NCBI GenBank assembly: GCA_002328865.1
Contig: DCWO01000030.1
Coordinates: 42,738-50,636 of the forward strand
DNA: 7,899 bases
From: Dehalococcoidia bacterium UBA2160
Lineage (GTDB): Bacteria > Chloroflexota > Dehalococcoidia > Lucifugimonadales > UBA1123
Direction: 5' to 3'
The position numbers were made by a program, and so were the translations under genes. The notes beneath the pieces were generated by a model. It was given only the letters and a program-made list of their open reading frames with translations. It did no database searches and was not told where the DNA came from. This document shows, piece after piece, positions 1 to 5,631 of the stretch. Position 1 is the stretch's first letter. Each line of letters opens with the position of its first letter.

Positions 1-924
1 CTGGAGCGTCAGAACATAGGCGGTTCGGTCACGCGTGTCGACGGTCTTCCCGACGATGCGTCCGGGCATCTGTCTCACGAACTGCTGCTTGCATGCGAAC
101 AGGCCGACGTACGGTCCTCCGAACGCCGGCGGCACGCCCATCGCCTGGCCCTCGCCGACGACGATGTCCGCGTCGTAGTCGCTCGGTGGCCTGAACATTC
201 CCAGCGATACAGGGTCGACGCTGACGATGAGCAGCGCGCCGTTGTCGTGGGCCAGCGCGGACAACCGGTCTACATCTTCCATATAACCATGGAAATTCGG
301 CTGTTGGACGATGACGCATGCCGTGCCGTCCGCAAGGTCCGGTTGATTCGGGTCAAGAGTGTCTATCGCGAGACCGGGAGCCTGAGCGTAGGTGTTCAGT
401 ACCTCGCGGTAGGGCGGGGACAGCGAACCGGCCACGGCGACTCGGTTGCGGCCGGTAATCCGAGCCGCCATCAGCGTCGCCTCGGCAAGTGACGACGCGC
501 CGTCGTACATCCCCAGGTTCGCGACCTCCATGCCTGTGAGTTGACAGACCAGCGTCTGGAACTCGTACGCAGTTTGGAGGGTGCCTTGAGAGACCTCGGG
601 CTGGTAGGGAGTGTACGCCGTCACGAACTCGCTGCGGCTGGTTATCTGGCGCACGATTGCCGGAACGTGATGCCTGTAAGAGCCCGCGCCGAGGAAGCAG
701 GCGTAGTCGCCAGGGACTCGGTTCATTGAGGCAAGCTCTTGAGCGTGTTGCATGAGCTCGAGTTCCGATCGGGCCGGGGGCAGGTCGAGTTCAAGCTCAC
801 CGAGGTTGTCCGGCAGATCTTCGAACAACTCCTCGACAGATGCCGCGCCGATGGCATCGAGCATCGCTCTGCGATCGGAATCCGTGTTCGGAATGTAGGG
901 GGACCGGTGCGCGTCTTCAGGCAT
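1..924 (-). CDS. gcvPA: Glycine dehydrogenase (decarboxylating) subunit 1, P-protein alpha chain (partial, C-terminus missing)
   Basis: The minus-strand frame is open from an ATG at 924 to the window edge and gives the first 308 residues. GcvPA pairs with GcvPB to form the PLP-dependent P-protein, which decarboxylates glycine and loads the aminomethyl group onto the lipoyl arm of GcvH. Family motifs appear in order: FLGAGSYRHHVP (78-89), TAYTPYQPEVSQGTLQ (102-117), GMEVANLGMYDGASSLAEA (131-149), QQPNFHGYMED (207-217), GEGQAMGVPPAFGGP (257-271) and MPGRIVGKTVD (286-296). The PLP lysine lies in the partner subunit GcvPB, which is not in the window. Family members are about 440-450 residues, so roughly a third is missing beyond position 1. 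The start lies eight bases past the gcvH stop in the same direction. No strong Shine-Dalgarno is seen, so translation probably depends on operon coupling. Identification is firm; the gene is cut by the window, not broken. Confidence 0.96.
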   Translation of the reverse strand, partial: MPEDAHRSPYIPNTDSDRRAMLDAIGAASVEELFEDLPDNLGELELDLPPARSELELMQHAQELASMNRVPGDYACFLGAGSYRHHVPAIVRQITSRSEFVTAYTPYQPEVSQGTLQTAYEFQTLVCQLTGMEVANLGMYDGASSLAEATLMAARITGRNRVAVAGSLSPPYREVLNTYAQAPGLAIDTLDPNQPDLADGTACVIVQQPNFHGYMEDVDRLSALAHDNGALLIVSVDPVSLGMFRPPSDYDADIVVGEGQAMGVPPAFGGPYVGLFACKQQFVRQMPGRIVGKTVDTRDRTAYVLTLQ

Positions 925-932
925 TGATCACG

Positions 933-1322
933 CTAGACCGCGTCGGACTCCAAAAACGACTCGTAGTTGGCAGCCGAGAGGAGTGCGCCTAGTTGAGTAA
1001 GGTCGCTGAGCACCACCTTGAGCATCCAACCCTGTTCGAAAGGACCGTCGTTGACCATTTCCGGAGTGTCAACCAGGGCCTCGTTGAGTTCTATCACCTT
1101 GCCGGACACCGGCGAGAACAGGTCGGAGACGGCTTTCACGGACTCGATCTCGCCCATCTTCTCGTTTTGCTTCACTTCCGACCCGACCTCGGGAAGCTCG
1201 ACGAAGACCACGTCCCCGAGGCTGTCTTGGGCGAAATGCGTGATGCCGACGGTCACGATCGACTCGGGTTCGATCCGGACCCACTCGTGTTCCTTGGAGT
1301 ATTTCAGGTCAGCAGGGTTCAT
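933..1322 (-). CDS. gcvH: Glycine cleavage system H protein (lipoyl carrier)
   Basis: This is a complete 129-residue protein, the normal length for GcvH. It carries the aminomethyl intermediate on a lipoyl-lysine between the P-, T- and L-proteins. The lipoylation motif GEIESVKAVSDLFSPVSG spans residues 57-74, and K63 is the lysine that is modified. Other family marks are the N-terminal YSKEHEWV (8-15), the ITHFAQDSLGDVVFVELPEVG stretch (27-47, VGITHFAQ then GDVVFVELP) and the C-terminal GWMLKV. The start is well supported: a GGAG lies nine bases upstream of the ATG. The ATG also overlaps the gcvT stop as ATGA (1322-1319), which favours translational coupling. gcvPA follows directly. Lipoic acid attachment requires LipB/LipA or LplA, none of which is in the window. 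Confidence 0.98.
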   Translation of the reverse strand: MNPADLKYSKEHEWVRIEPESIVTVGITHFAQDSLGDVVFVELPEVGSEVKQNEKMGEIESVKAVSDLFSPVSGKVIELNEALVDTPEMVNDGPFEQGWMLKVVLSDLTQLGALLSAANYESFLESDAV

Positions 1323-2401
1323 GAATTCAATCTCCGACTGTAGAACGGAATTGTCGTGGTTTCCGCCTCCACTTGACGCCCTCGGATATCCACGAAAACG
1401 GTAGTTCCAGGCACAGAAACGTCGGTAGGAACATAGCCCAATCCAATATTGGTGTCAAGCGTCGGGGACGGCCCGCCACTGGTGACTTTGCCGATCGCAT
1501 GATGGCCGTCCGTGATCGTATGTCCCTGCCGAGCGATGCCGCGTCCGATCATCTTTATCCCCGTGAGTTTCCGACCGACCGCCTGGTCACGGAGATGCCT
1601 CAGAGCGGGCCCGGCTACGTACTCGTCGCGATCGGCGTCGACGAAACGTTCCAGACCCGCTTCGTACGGGTTGGTCGATGTGTCGATATCGGCGCCGTGC
1701 AACGCCAGCCCCGCTTCCAGTCTCAATACGTCCCGCGCGCCCAGTCCGCAGGGCGCTGCGCCGCGTTCCACTGAAGCGAGCCATATAACGCGACTCGATT
1801 CCGACGGAACGATCAGCTCGAACCCGGCCTCCCCGGTGTATCCGGTCCGTGCCACGAAAGCCTTAACGCCCAGTATCGACGCGTTGACCGCGGCGAAAGG
1901 CCTGAGTGTCGCAAGGTCGGCATCGGTAATTGCCTGCAGCATCGCTTGGGCCTCGGGCCCCTGAATCGCGATCATCGCGGTGTTTTCCGTGACGTCGACT
2001 ATGTCCACGTGGGAGGCGCTCGACCAGCGGCGCAACCAGTCGAGCACGGGACTCGTGTTGGCCGCGTTGGGGATCAACAAAAAGCTGTCGTCTACCCTCC
2101 GAAAAACGATGCAGTCGTCGATGATTCCGCCGTCGAGGTCGCACACGACGTTGTAGCGCGCCCGGCCTCGGCGAACCTTCGTGACGTCGACGCTGAGCAC
2201 GCGGTTGAGCAATCCTGCCGCGTCGGGACCGCCGATCTCGACCCGTCCCATATGCGAAACATCGAACAACCCAGCGTTCGTCCGAACGGCGCGGGCCTCA
2301 TTGAGAATCCCGCCGAATTGGACAGGCATCTCCCAATTCCCGAACGGGACCATGCGTGCGCCCAACTCCACGTGGGTGTCGAATAGAGGCGTGTGTCTCA
2401 T
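1319..2401 (-). CDS. gcvT: Glycine cleavage system T protein (aminomethyltransferase)
   Basis: The protein has 360 residues, typical for GcvT. It releases ammonia from the aminomethyl group on GcvH and transfers the one-carbon unit to tetrahydrofolate, forming 5,10-methylene-THF. Visible motifs are the N-terminal TPLFDTHVELGARMVPFG (4-21), FDVSHMGRVEIGG (46-58), GGIIDDCIVFR (91-101), TGYTGEAGFELIVPS (187-200 region) and CGLGARDVLRLEAGLALHG (218-236). D96 aligns with the catalytic aspartate of the family (D101 in E. coli). The C-terminal GcvT barrel domain occupies roughly 270-360. The frame stays open up to 2533, but I place the start at the ATG at 2401. The residues from there match the usual family N-terminus, and the longer reading would cross the TATAAT element at 2462-2467. 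The Shine-Dalgarno is weak (GGATCCGGATCT). It is the first gene of the operon, and its stop overlaps the gcvH start. Confidence 0.97.
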   Translation of the reverse strand: MRHTPLFDTHVELGARMVPFGNWEMPVQFGGILNEARAVRTNAGLFDVSHMGRVEIGGPDAAGLLNRVLSVDVTKVRRGRARYNVVCDLDGGIIDDCIVFRRVDDSFLLIPNAANTSPVLDWLRRWSSASHVDIVDVTENTAMIAIQGPEAQAMLQAITDADLATLRPFAAVNASILGVKAFVARTGYTGEAGFELIVPSESSRVIWLASVERGAAPCGLGARDVLRLEAGLALHGADIDTSTNPYEAGLERFVDADRDEYVAGPALRHLRDQAVGRKLTGIKMIGRGIARQGHTITDGHHAIGKVTSGGPSPTLDTNIGLGYVPTDVSVPGTTVFVDIRGRQVEAETTTIPFYSRRLNS

Positions 2402-2461
2402 AGATCCGGATCCATCCGTCGCAGCATTCGGCAGTGATCCTTCGCCGGTAGTTCGCACCTC

Positions 2462-2467
2462 ATTATA
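2462..2467 (-). promoter_or_regulatory. Candidate -10 element of the gcvT-gcvH-gcvPA promoter
   Basis: Read on the minus strand this is a perfect TATAAT, about 60 bases upstream of the gcvT ATG, and would give a leader of roughly 54 bases. No good -35 box stands 16-19 bases further upstream (the bases there are GC-rich), and there is no TG extension (TCG precedes it). The promoter may therefore need an activator. It is the only consensus -10 I saw between gcvT and ftsH on this strand. Confidence 0.5.
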
Positions 2468-2472
2468 CGAGA

Positions 2473-2480
2473 CCACGTGG
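2473..2480. promoter_or_regulatory. Palindrome CCACGTGG next to the gcvT -10 element, possible operator
   Basis: This perfect 8-bp palindrome starts six bases upstream of the TATAAT of the candidate gcvT promoter, inside what would be the promoter spacer. Exact copies also occur at 2005-2012 and 2368-2375 inside gcvT, and I found none elsewhere in the window. Its position would suit a repressor or activator site, but no regulator gene is present to support that. The two other copies fall in ordinary coding sequence. Confidence 0.25.
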
Positions 2481-2581
2481 AACGACGCGCGGTTGACCGT
2501 CCGTCGAAGGCCGGTCACGCGAGGCGGCGCCATCGACCAATCTGCGGCGGCGGGCGCCCACGATCAATGCAATTGACCTGG

Positions 2582-2610
2582 CCGACCGGCGGCTAGCGAT
2601 CTGATATACT
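2582..2610 (+). promoter_or_regulatory. Candidate ftsH promoter (extended -10 type)
   Basis: The -10 hexamer TATACT (2605-2610) is preceded by TG plus one base (2602-2604), forming an extended -10 element. A partial -35, CCGACC at 2582-2587, lies exactly 17 bases upstream and shares the central GAC with TTGACA. Transcription would start near 2617 and leave a leader of about 115 bases before the ftsH ATG. A better -35-like TTGACC at 2573-2578 is too far away (26 bases) to pair with this -10. Confidence 0.55.
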
Positions 2611-2705
2611 GATCGTTGATTGTTCCCTGGGGAGCGTGCCTGCCGGCAACGGAGGCGCCAACGACTCGAACTGCTGTGCCGATTCCGTCGGTCGCGGCAA
2701 GCGAG

Positions 2706-2734
2706 ATGCATCCAACATAGATGGACGGCTAATG
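2706..2734 (+). promoter_or_regulatory. Two tandem mini-ORFs abutting the ftsH start codon
   Basis: ATG-CAT-CCA-ACA-TAG (2706-2720) is followed immediately by ATG-GAC-GGC-TAA (2721-2732), whose stop overlaps the ftsH ATG as TAATG. Both are in the same frame, which differs from that of ftsH. Neither has a clear ribosome binding site of its own. They could couple or attenuate ftsH translation, or may be chance. Confidence 0.25.
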
Positions 2735-4573
2735 CGAAGAAGCCTCGTATATTTGTTGATAGTTGTGGCCATTACAGCGATGGTCTTTACGCTTTTCTCC
2801 GACGCGTTCGGGAACTCCAGAGAGGTGTCGGTCAGTGAGGTAATCGCGCTGACGATCGGCGGCGACGTGGACGCCATCGAAGTGAGGGGCGACACGCTGA
2901 CCGTTACCACGGTCACCGGCGAGGTACTGTCTTCTCGAAAAGAGGCGGGCGCTTCCATCGTGGAGATGCTCGAGCGCGCAGGCATGGACCCCATCACGAC
3001 CAAGGTTCGGATAGACATAGCCGGGTCCGGTGGTTTGTCCAGTCTGGTTGGGATACTTTTCAACTTCCTGCCACTGATCTTCTTTGGCGCGATCCTGTTC
3101 TTCATGATGCGGCAGGCTCAAGGCAGCTCCAACCAAACGTTTAGCTTCGGCAGAAGCAAGGCGCGGATGTTCCTCGGGAACAACCATTCGGTCACCTTCG
3201 ATGACGTGGCAGGTGTAGAGGAAGCTAAAGAGGACCTCCAGGAAGTCGTGGAATTCCTGAAGTTCCCCGAGCGATTCCTGGCCCTTGGCGCGAAGATCCC
3301 CAAAGGCGTGCTGCTGGTGGGCCCTCCGGGAACGGGTAAGACGCTGATGGCTCGGGCGGTTTCAGGCGAAGCCGGCGTGCCGTTTTTCTCGATTAGCGGA
3401 TCCGAGTTCGTCGAGATGTTCGTCGGCGTCGGCGCCAGCCGTGTGCGAGACCTGTTTGAACAGGCCAAGCGCAACGCGCCGTGCATCGTATTCGTGGACG
3501 AGATCGACGCCGTGGGCCGGCACCGAGGCGCCGGGTTGGGCGGTGGGCACGACGAGCGCGAGCAGACACTGAACCAGATCCTCGTCGAGATGGACGGTTT
3601 CGACACCGGCGCCAACGTAATCGTGATGGCGGCGACCAACAGACCGGACATCCTGGACCCAGCCCTGCTAAGGCCAGGCCGGTTCGATCGACGCGTCACC
3701 CTCGACAATCCCGATCTGAAGGGACGCCAGCAGATTCTGGAAGTGCACGCCAAAGGCAAGCCGATCAGCGAAGACGTGGCCATGAAATCGGTGGCACGTC
3801 AGACGGTTGGCTTCAGCGGAGCGGACCTGGCGAACCTGGTCAACGAATCCGCACTGTTGGCGGCGCGACGCAACAGGAGCGACATCGGACCCGAAGAGTT
3901 CGCCGAGTCGATCGAACGCGTGGTCGCCGGGCCTCAACGCCGGAGCCGTGTGATCTCGCCTCGAGAGAAGGAGCTGACCGCCTATCATGAGGCCGGGCAT
4001 GCCCTCGTTGCGCACGTGCTGCCCGACGCCGACCCCGTTGCAAAAGTTACCATCGTGGCCAGAGGCAACGCCGGCGGATACACCAAGACGCTCCCGGAAG
4101 AAGACCGTTACTTGGTCACGCGCAACCAACTCGAGGCCAGGCTGGCAATGGCGATGGGCGGCAGGGCCGCCGAGGAGTTGGTGTTCGACGAAGTCACGAC
4201 TGGCGCCGGGAACGACCTGGAGCAGGCGACGAACATCGCGAGAACAATGATAACCCGCTACGGCATGAGCGAGACTCTCGGTCCCCGAACCTTCGGCAAG
4301 CGGGAAGAACTGGTCTTCCTGGGCCGTGAGATATCCGAACAGCGAGACTACAGCGACAGCGTGGCAGAGGCTATCGACGACGAGGTTCATCGCCTGATCG
4401 GCTCCGCCTACAAGACAGCCCAGCGGATACTTACCGACAACAAGGGGCGGCTGGACCGCATCTCGAGTTACCTTATGGCGCACGAGACCATCGAAGAGCA
4501 GCAGGTGCCCGAGATCTTCGACACGATTCCACCGGAGGGCGATTTGTCTCCGGCTCCGATGCCCGCGGACTGA
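2732..4573 (+). CDS. ftsH: ATP-dependent zinc metalloprotease FtsH
   Basis: This is a complete 613-residue membrane-anchored AAA+ protease, normal for the family. It unfolds and degrades membrane and short-lived cytosolic proteins as a hexamer. Residues 4-22 form the first transmembrane helix, an FtsH extracellular domain follows (about 23-103), and a second helix lies at about 105-126. The AAA domain has Walker A GPPGTGKT (197-204), the pore motif FVG (230-232), Walker B IVFVDEIDA (252-260) and the second region of homology ATNRPDILDPALLRPGRFDR (301-320), with arginine fingers R317 and R320. The protease has HEAGH (H419, E420, H423) and the third zinc ligand D495 in TTGAGNDLEQAT. All catalytic residues are present. 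The ATG at 2732 puts the transmembrane helix at the usual place, with a weak GGACGG upstream. An in-frame GTG at 2636 would add 32 hydrophilic residues and has almost no spacing from its GGGGAG. The gene is transcribed alone and ends in a terminator. Confidence 0.98.
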   Translation: MRRSLVYLLIVVAITAMVFTLFSDAFGNSREVSVSEVIALTIGGDVDAIEVRGDTLTVTTVTGEVLSSRKEAGASIVEMLERAGMDPITTKVRIDIAGSGGLSSLVGILFNFLPLIFFGAILFFMMRQAQGSSNQTFSFGRSKARMFLGNNHSVTFDDVAGVEEAKEDLQEVVEFLKFPERFLALGAKIPKGVLLVGPPGTGKTLMARAVSGEAGVPFFSISGSEFVEMFVGVGASRVRDLFEQAKRNAPCIVFVDEIDAVGRHRGAGLGGGHDEREQTLNQILVEMDGFDTGANVIVMAATNRPDILDPALLRPGRFDRRVTLDNPDLKGRQQILEVHAKGKPISEDVAMKSVARQTVGFSGADLANLVNESALLAARRNRSDIGPEEFAESIERVVAGPQRRSRVISPREKELTAYHEAGHALVAHVLPDADPVAKVTIVARGNAGGYTKTLPEEDRYLVTRNQLEARLAMAMGGRAAEELVFDEVTTGAGNDLEQATNIARTMITRYGMSETLGPRTFGKREELVFLGREISEQRDYSDSVAEAIDDEVHRLIGSAYKTAQRILTDNKGRLDRISSYLMAHETIEEQQVPEIFDTIPPEGDLSPAPMPAD

Positions 4574-4607
4574 CCGCCAAGCCAACGACATCGAATCGAT
4601 ACTCGAG

Positions 4608-4639
4608 CGGGGACGGACCGAACGGTCCGTCTCCGTTTT
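4608..4639 (+). terminator. Rho-independent terminator of ftsH
   Basis: The arms CGGGGACGGACCG (4608-4620) and CGGTCCGTCTCCG (4623-4635) pair over 13 positions with one G-T wobble. In practice this is a 12-bp stem with a GAAC tetraloop, followed by TTTT (4636-4639). It lies 34 bases past the ftsH stop. On the minus strand the hairpin sits nine bases after the stop of the convergent oxidoreductase gene but lacks a U-run, so it is mainly a plus-strand terminator. Confidence 0.9.
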
Positions 4640-4644
4640 ATCGT

Positions 4645-5508
4645 CTAGCCAGCCGCCTCTTTGAACCTACGGATGGCATCGATGTGGCCCTGCGGCGACG
4701 TAATGCCGGCATTCATCGTGTTGACCGACATGTGCGTCGCTCCCAGGTCTCGCCATGTTTCGATGTCCGCGCGCCAATCTTCAGCGGTTCCCGTCCGGAT
4801 CGACACCGAGCTCTGGATGCCGATGGCCGCCGGGTCACGACCCGCGTCGACAGCCAACGAGCGAATGCGGTCGAGGGCCGCGCGTAAATTGTCGTCGGGC
4901 CTAATCTGCGGGAACCATCCGTCGGCGATTGTTGCGACACGCTCGATCACCGGGTCGGCGCTCCCGCCCAGCCAGATCGGAATCGGACGCTGGATCGGCA
5001 GCGGGTTGATCCCCGCATCAGTCACTGTGTGCCAGCGGCCGTCGAACGTCACCAATTCTTCTGTCCACAACCTGCGCATGAGCTTGATCTGCTCCACGGA
5101 CCTACGGCCCCGGTTGTGGAAGTTTTCGCCCAATCCCTCGTACTCGACCGCATTCCAGCCCGTGCCAATGCCCAGGCGGAGACGCCCGCCGCTCAGAACA
5201 TCGACTTCGGCAGCTTGCTTGGCGACTAGCACGGTTTGGCGTTGCGGAAGGATAATCACAGCCGTGGTAAGACCGATGCTTTCGGTCACGCCCGCGAGGT
5301 ATCCGAAGAGCACAAAGGGCTCGTGAAAGGGGTTTATGTGGGAGTAGGCACCCGTCCAATTGGCCCTGCTCGCCGAGTTCGCTCCCAGTACGTGGTCGTA
5401 CACGATGATGTGCTCGAATCCCATCCCTTCGGCAGCCTGCGCGTAATCGCGGATGGCCACCGGATCGTTGCCGAATTCGATTTGAGGAAAGACTGCTCCT
5501 ATGTTCAC
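4645..5508 (-). CDS. LLM-class (luciferase-like) F420/flavin-dependent oxidoreductase, Rv2161c-like
   Basis: The protein has 287 residues with a luciferase-like TIM-barrel fold. Relatives use F420 or FMN in hydride transfer or monooxygenation; the substrate here cannot be read from sequence. Visible features are the beta-1 strand and FPQIEFG (7-13), IIVYDHVLG (34-42), EPFVLFGYLAGVTESIGLTT (63-82), the LPQRQ...VAKQAAEVDVLSGGRLRLGIGTGWN block (87-119), a hallmark of the family, and IWLGGSADPVIERVATIADGWFP in the second half. I chose the GTG at 5508 because a perfect AGGAGG lies seven bases upstream and the protein then begins directly with the first barrel strand. An ATG at 5556 would add 16 residues, but it lies at the predicted transcription start and has no ribosome binding site. 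The gene is convergent with ftsH and divergent from the amidohydrolase. F420 rather than FMN use is inferred from family resemblance only. Confidence 0.88.
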   Translation of the reverse strand: MNIGAVFPQIEFGNDPVAIRDYAQAAEGMGFEHIIVYDHVLGANSASRANWTGAYSHINPFHEPFVLFGYLAGVTESIGLTTAVIILPQRQTVLVAKQAAEVDVLSGGRLRLGIGTGWNAVEYEGLGENFHNRGRRSVEQIKLMRRLWTEELVTFDGRWHTVTDAGINPLPIQRPIPIWLGGSADPVIERVATIADGWFPQIRPDDNLRAALDRIRSLAVDAGRDPAAIGIQSSVSIRTGTAEDWRADIETWRDLGATHMSVNTMNAGITSPQGHIDAIRRFKEAAG

Positions 5509-5631
5509 TGCCGGGCCTCCTGTCGTTCGTTGAAAGCTGTTGGGCTTGAATGCCATAGTGTACTATATATGCCGCCTCAGACCGGGTTTCCGTGGCTACG
5601 CGGCTGAGGTCAACGAGATGGAGAACCGGCA
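5509..5631. promoter_or_regulatory. Divergent promoter region between oxidoreductase and amidohydrolase
   Basis: These 123 bases separate two divergent genes. The only AT-rich patch, 5555-5570, contains the inverted repeat ATAGT-GT-ACTAT (5555-5566). On the minus strand it offers TATAGT (5567-5562) as a -10 for the oxidoreductase, with a leader of about 46 bases and no good -35. On the plus strand TACTAT (5561-5566) or TATATA (5564-5569) could serve the amidohydrolase, the latter 18 bases after a weak TTGGGC. The candidate elements overlap, so the two genes may compete for polymerase or share a regulator. The exact hexamers are uncertain. Confidence 0.4.
5516..5521 (-). promoter_or_regulatory. 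Ribosome binding site AGGAGG deciding the oxidoreductase start
   Basis: On the minus strand a full anti-16S match, AGGAGG, is followed by seven bases and then GTG (5508-5506). This is much stronger than anything near the upstream in-frame ATG at 5556, so it fixes the GTG as the start. Confidence 0.85.

Larger units (their letters stand above)
2402..2731. other. Divergent intergenic region between gcvT and ftsH
   Basis: These 330 bases hold the two outward-facing promoters described separately. The central part (about 2500-2570) is GC-rich, with short palindromes such as GGGCGCCC at 2552-2559. The ftsH leader (about 2617-2731) includes TGCCGGCA at 2641-2648 and two minute ORFs. I see no convincing gene, tRNA or riboswitch here. 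A frame continuous with gcvT runs to 2533, and one continuous with ftsH runs back to a GTG at 2636. Both are more likely to be non-coding leader. Confidence 0.6.

Noticed and set aside
1018..1404. Long plus-strand frames opposite gcvH and gcvT, and similar frames opposite ftsH and the amidohydrolase
   Set aside because: They lie antisense to well-recognised genes, have low-complexity Arg/Ser/Pro-rich composition and show no family motifs. Such frames are common in GC-rich DNA.
1988..2191. 12-base direct repeat CGTGACGTCGAC (1988-1999 and 2180-2191)
   Set aside because: Both copies lie inside gcvT, in the codons for the VDVT residues at 71-74 and 135-138 area, so a coding coincidence is the simpler explanation.
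2402..2480. Glycine riboswitch upstream of gcvT
   Set aside because: A GGCGAAGGA stretch recalls part of the aptamer core, but the other conserved pieces (GGGAGAG-like and CAGGNAAAAGGAC-like) are absent, and the predicted leader of about 54 bases is too short.
2402..2533. Longer gcvT reading frame (44 extra N-terminal residues)
   Set aside because: The extra residues do not resemble GcvT, cross a perfect TATAAT on the same strand, and the family N-terminus fits the ATG at 2401.
2573..2578. TTGACC as the -35 box of the ftsH promoter
   Set aside because: It is 26 bases from the TATACT element, far outside the 16-19 range; CCGACC at 2582-2587 has the right spacing.
5509..5556. ATG start of the oxidoreductase at 5556
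   Set aside because: No ribosome binding site precedes it and it sits at the predicted transcription start, whereas GTG 5508 has a perfect AGGAGG at seven bases.
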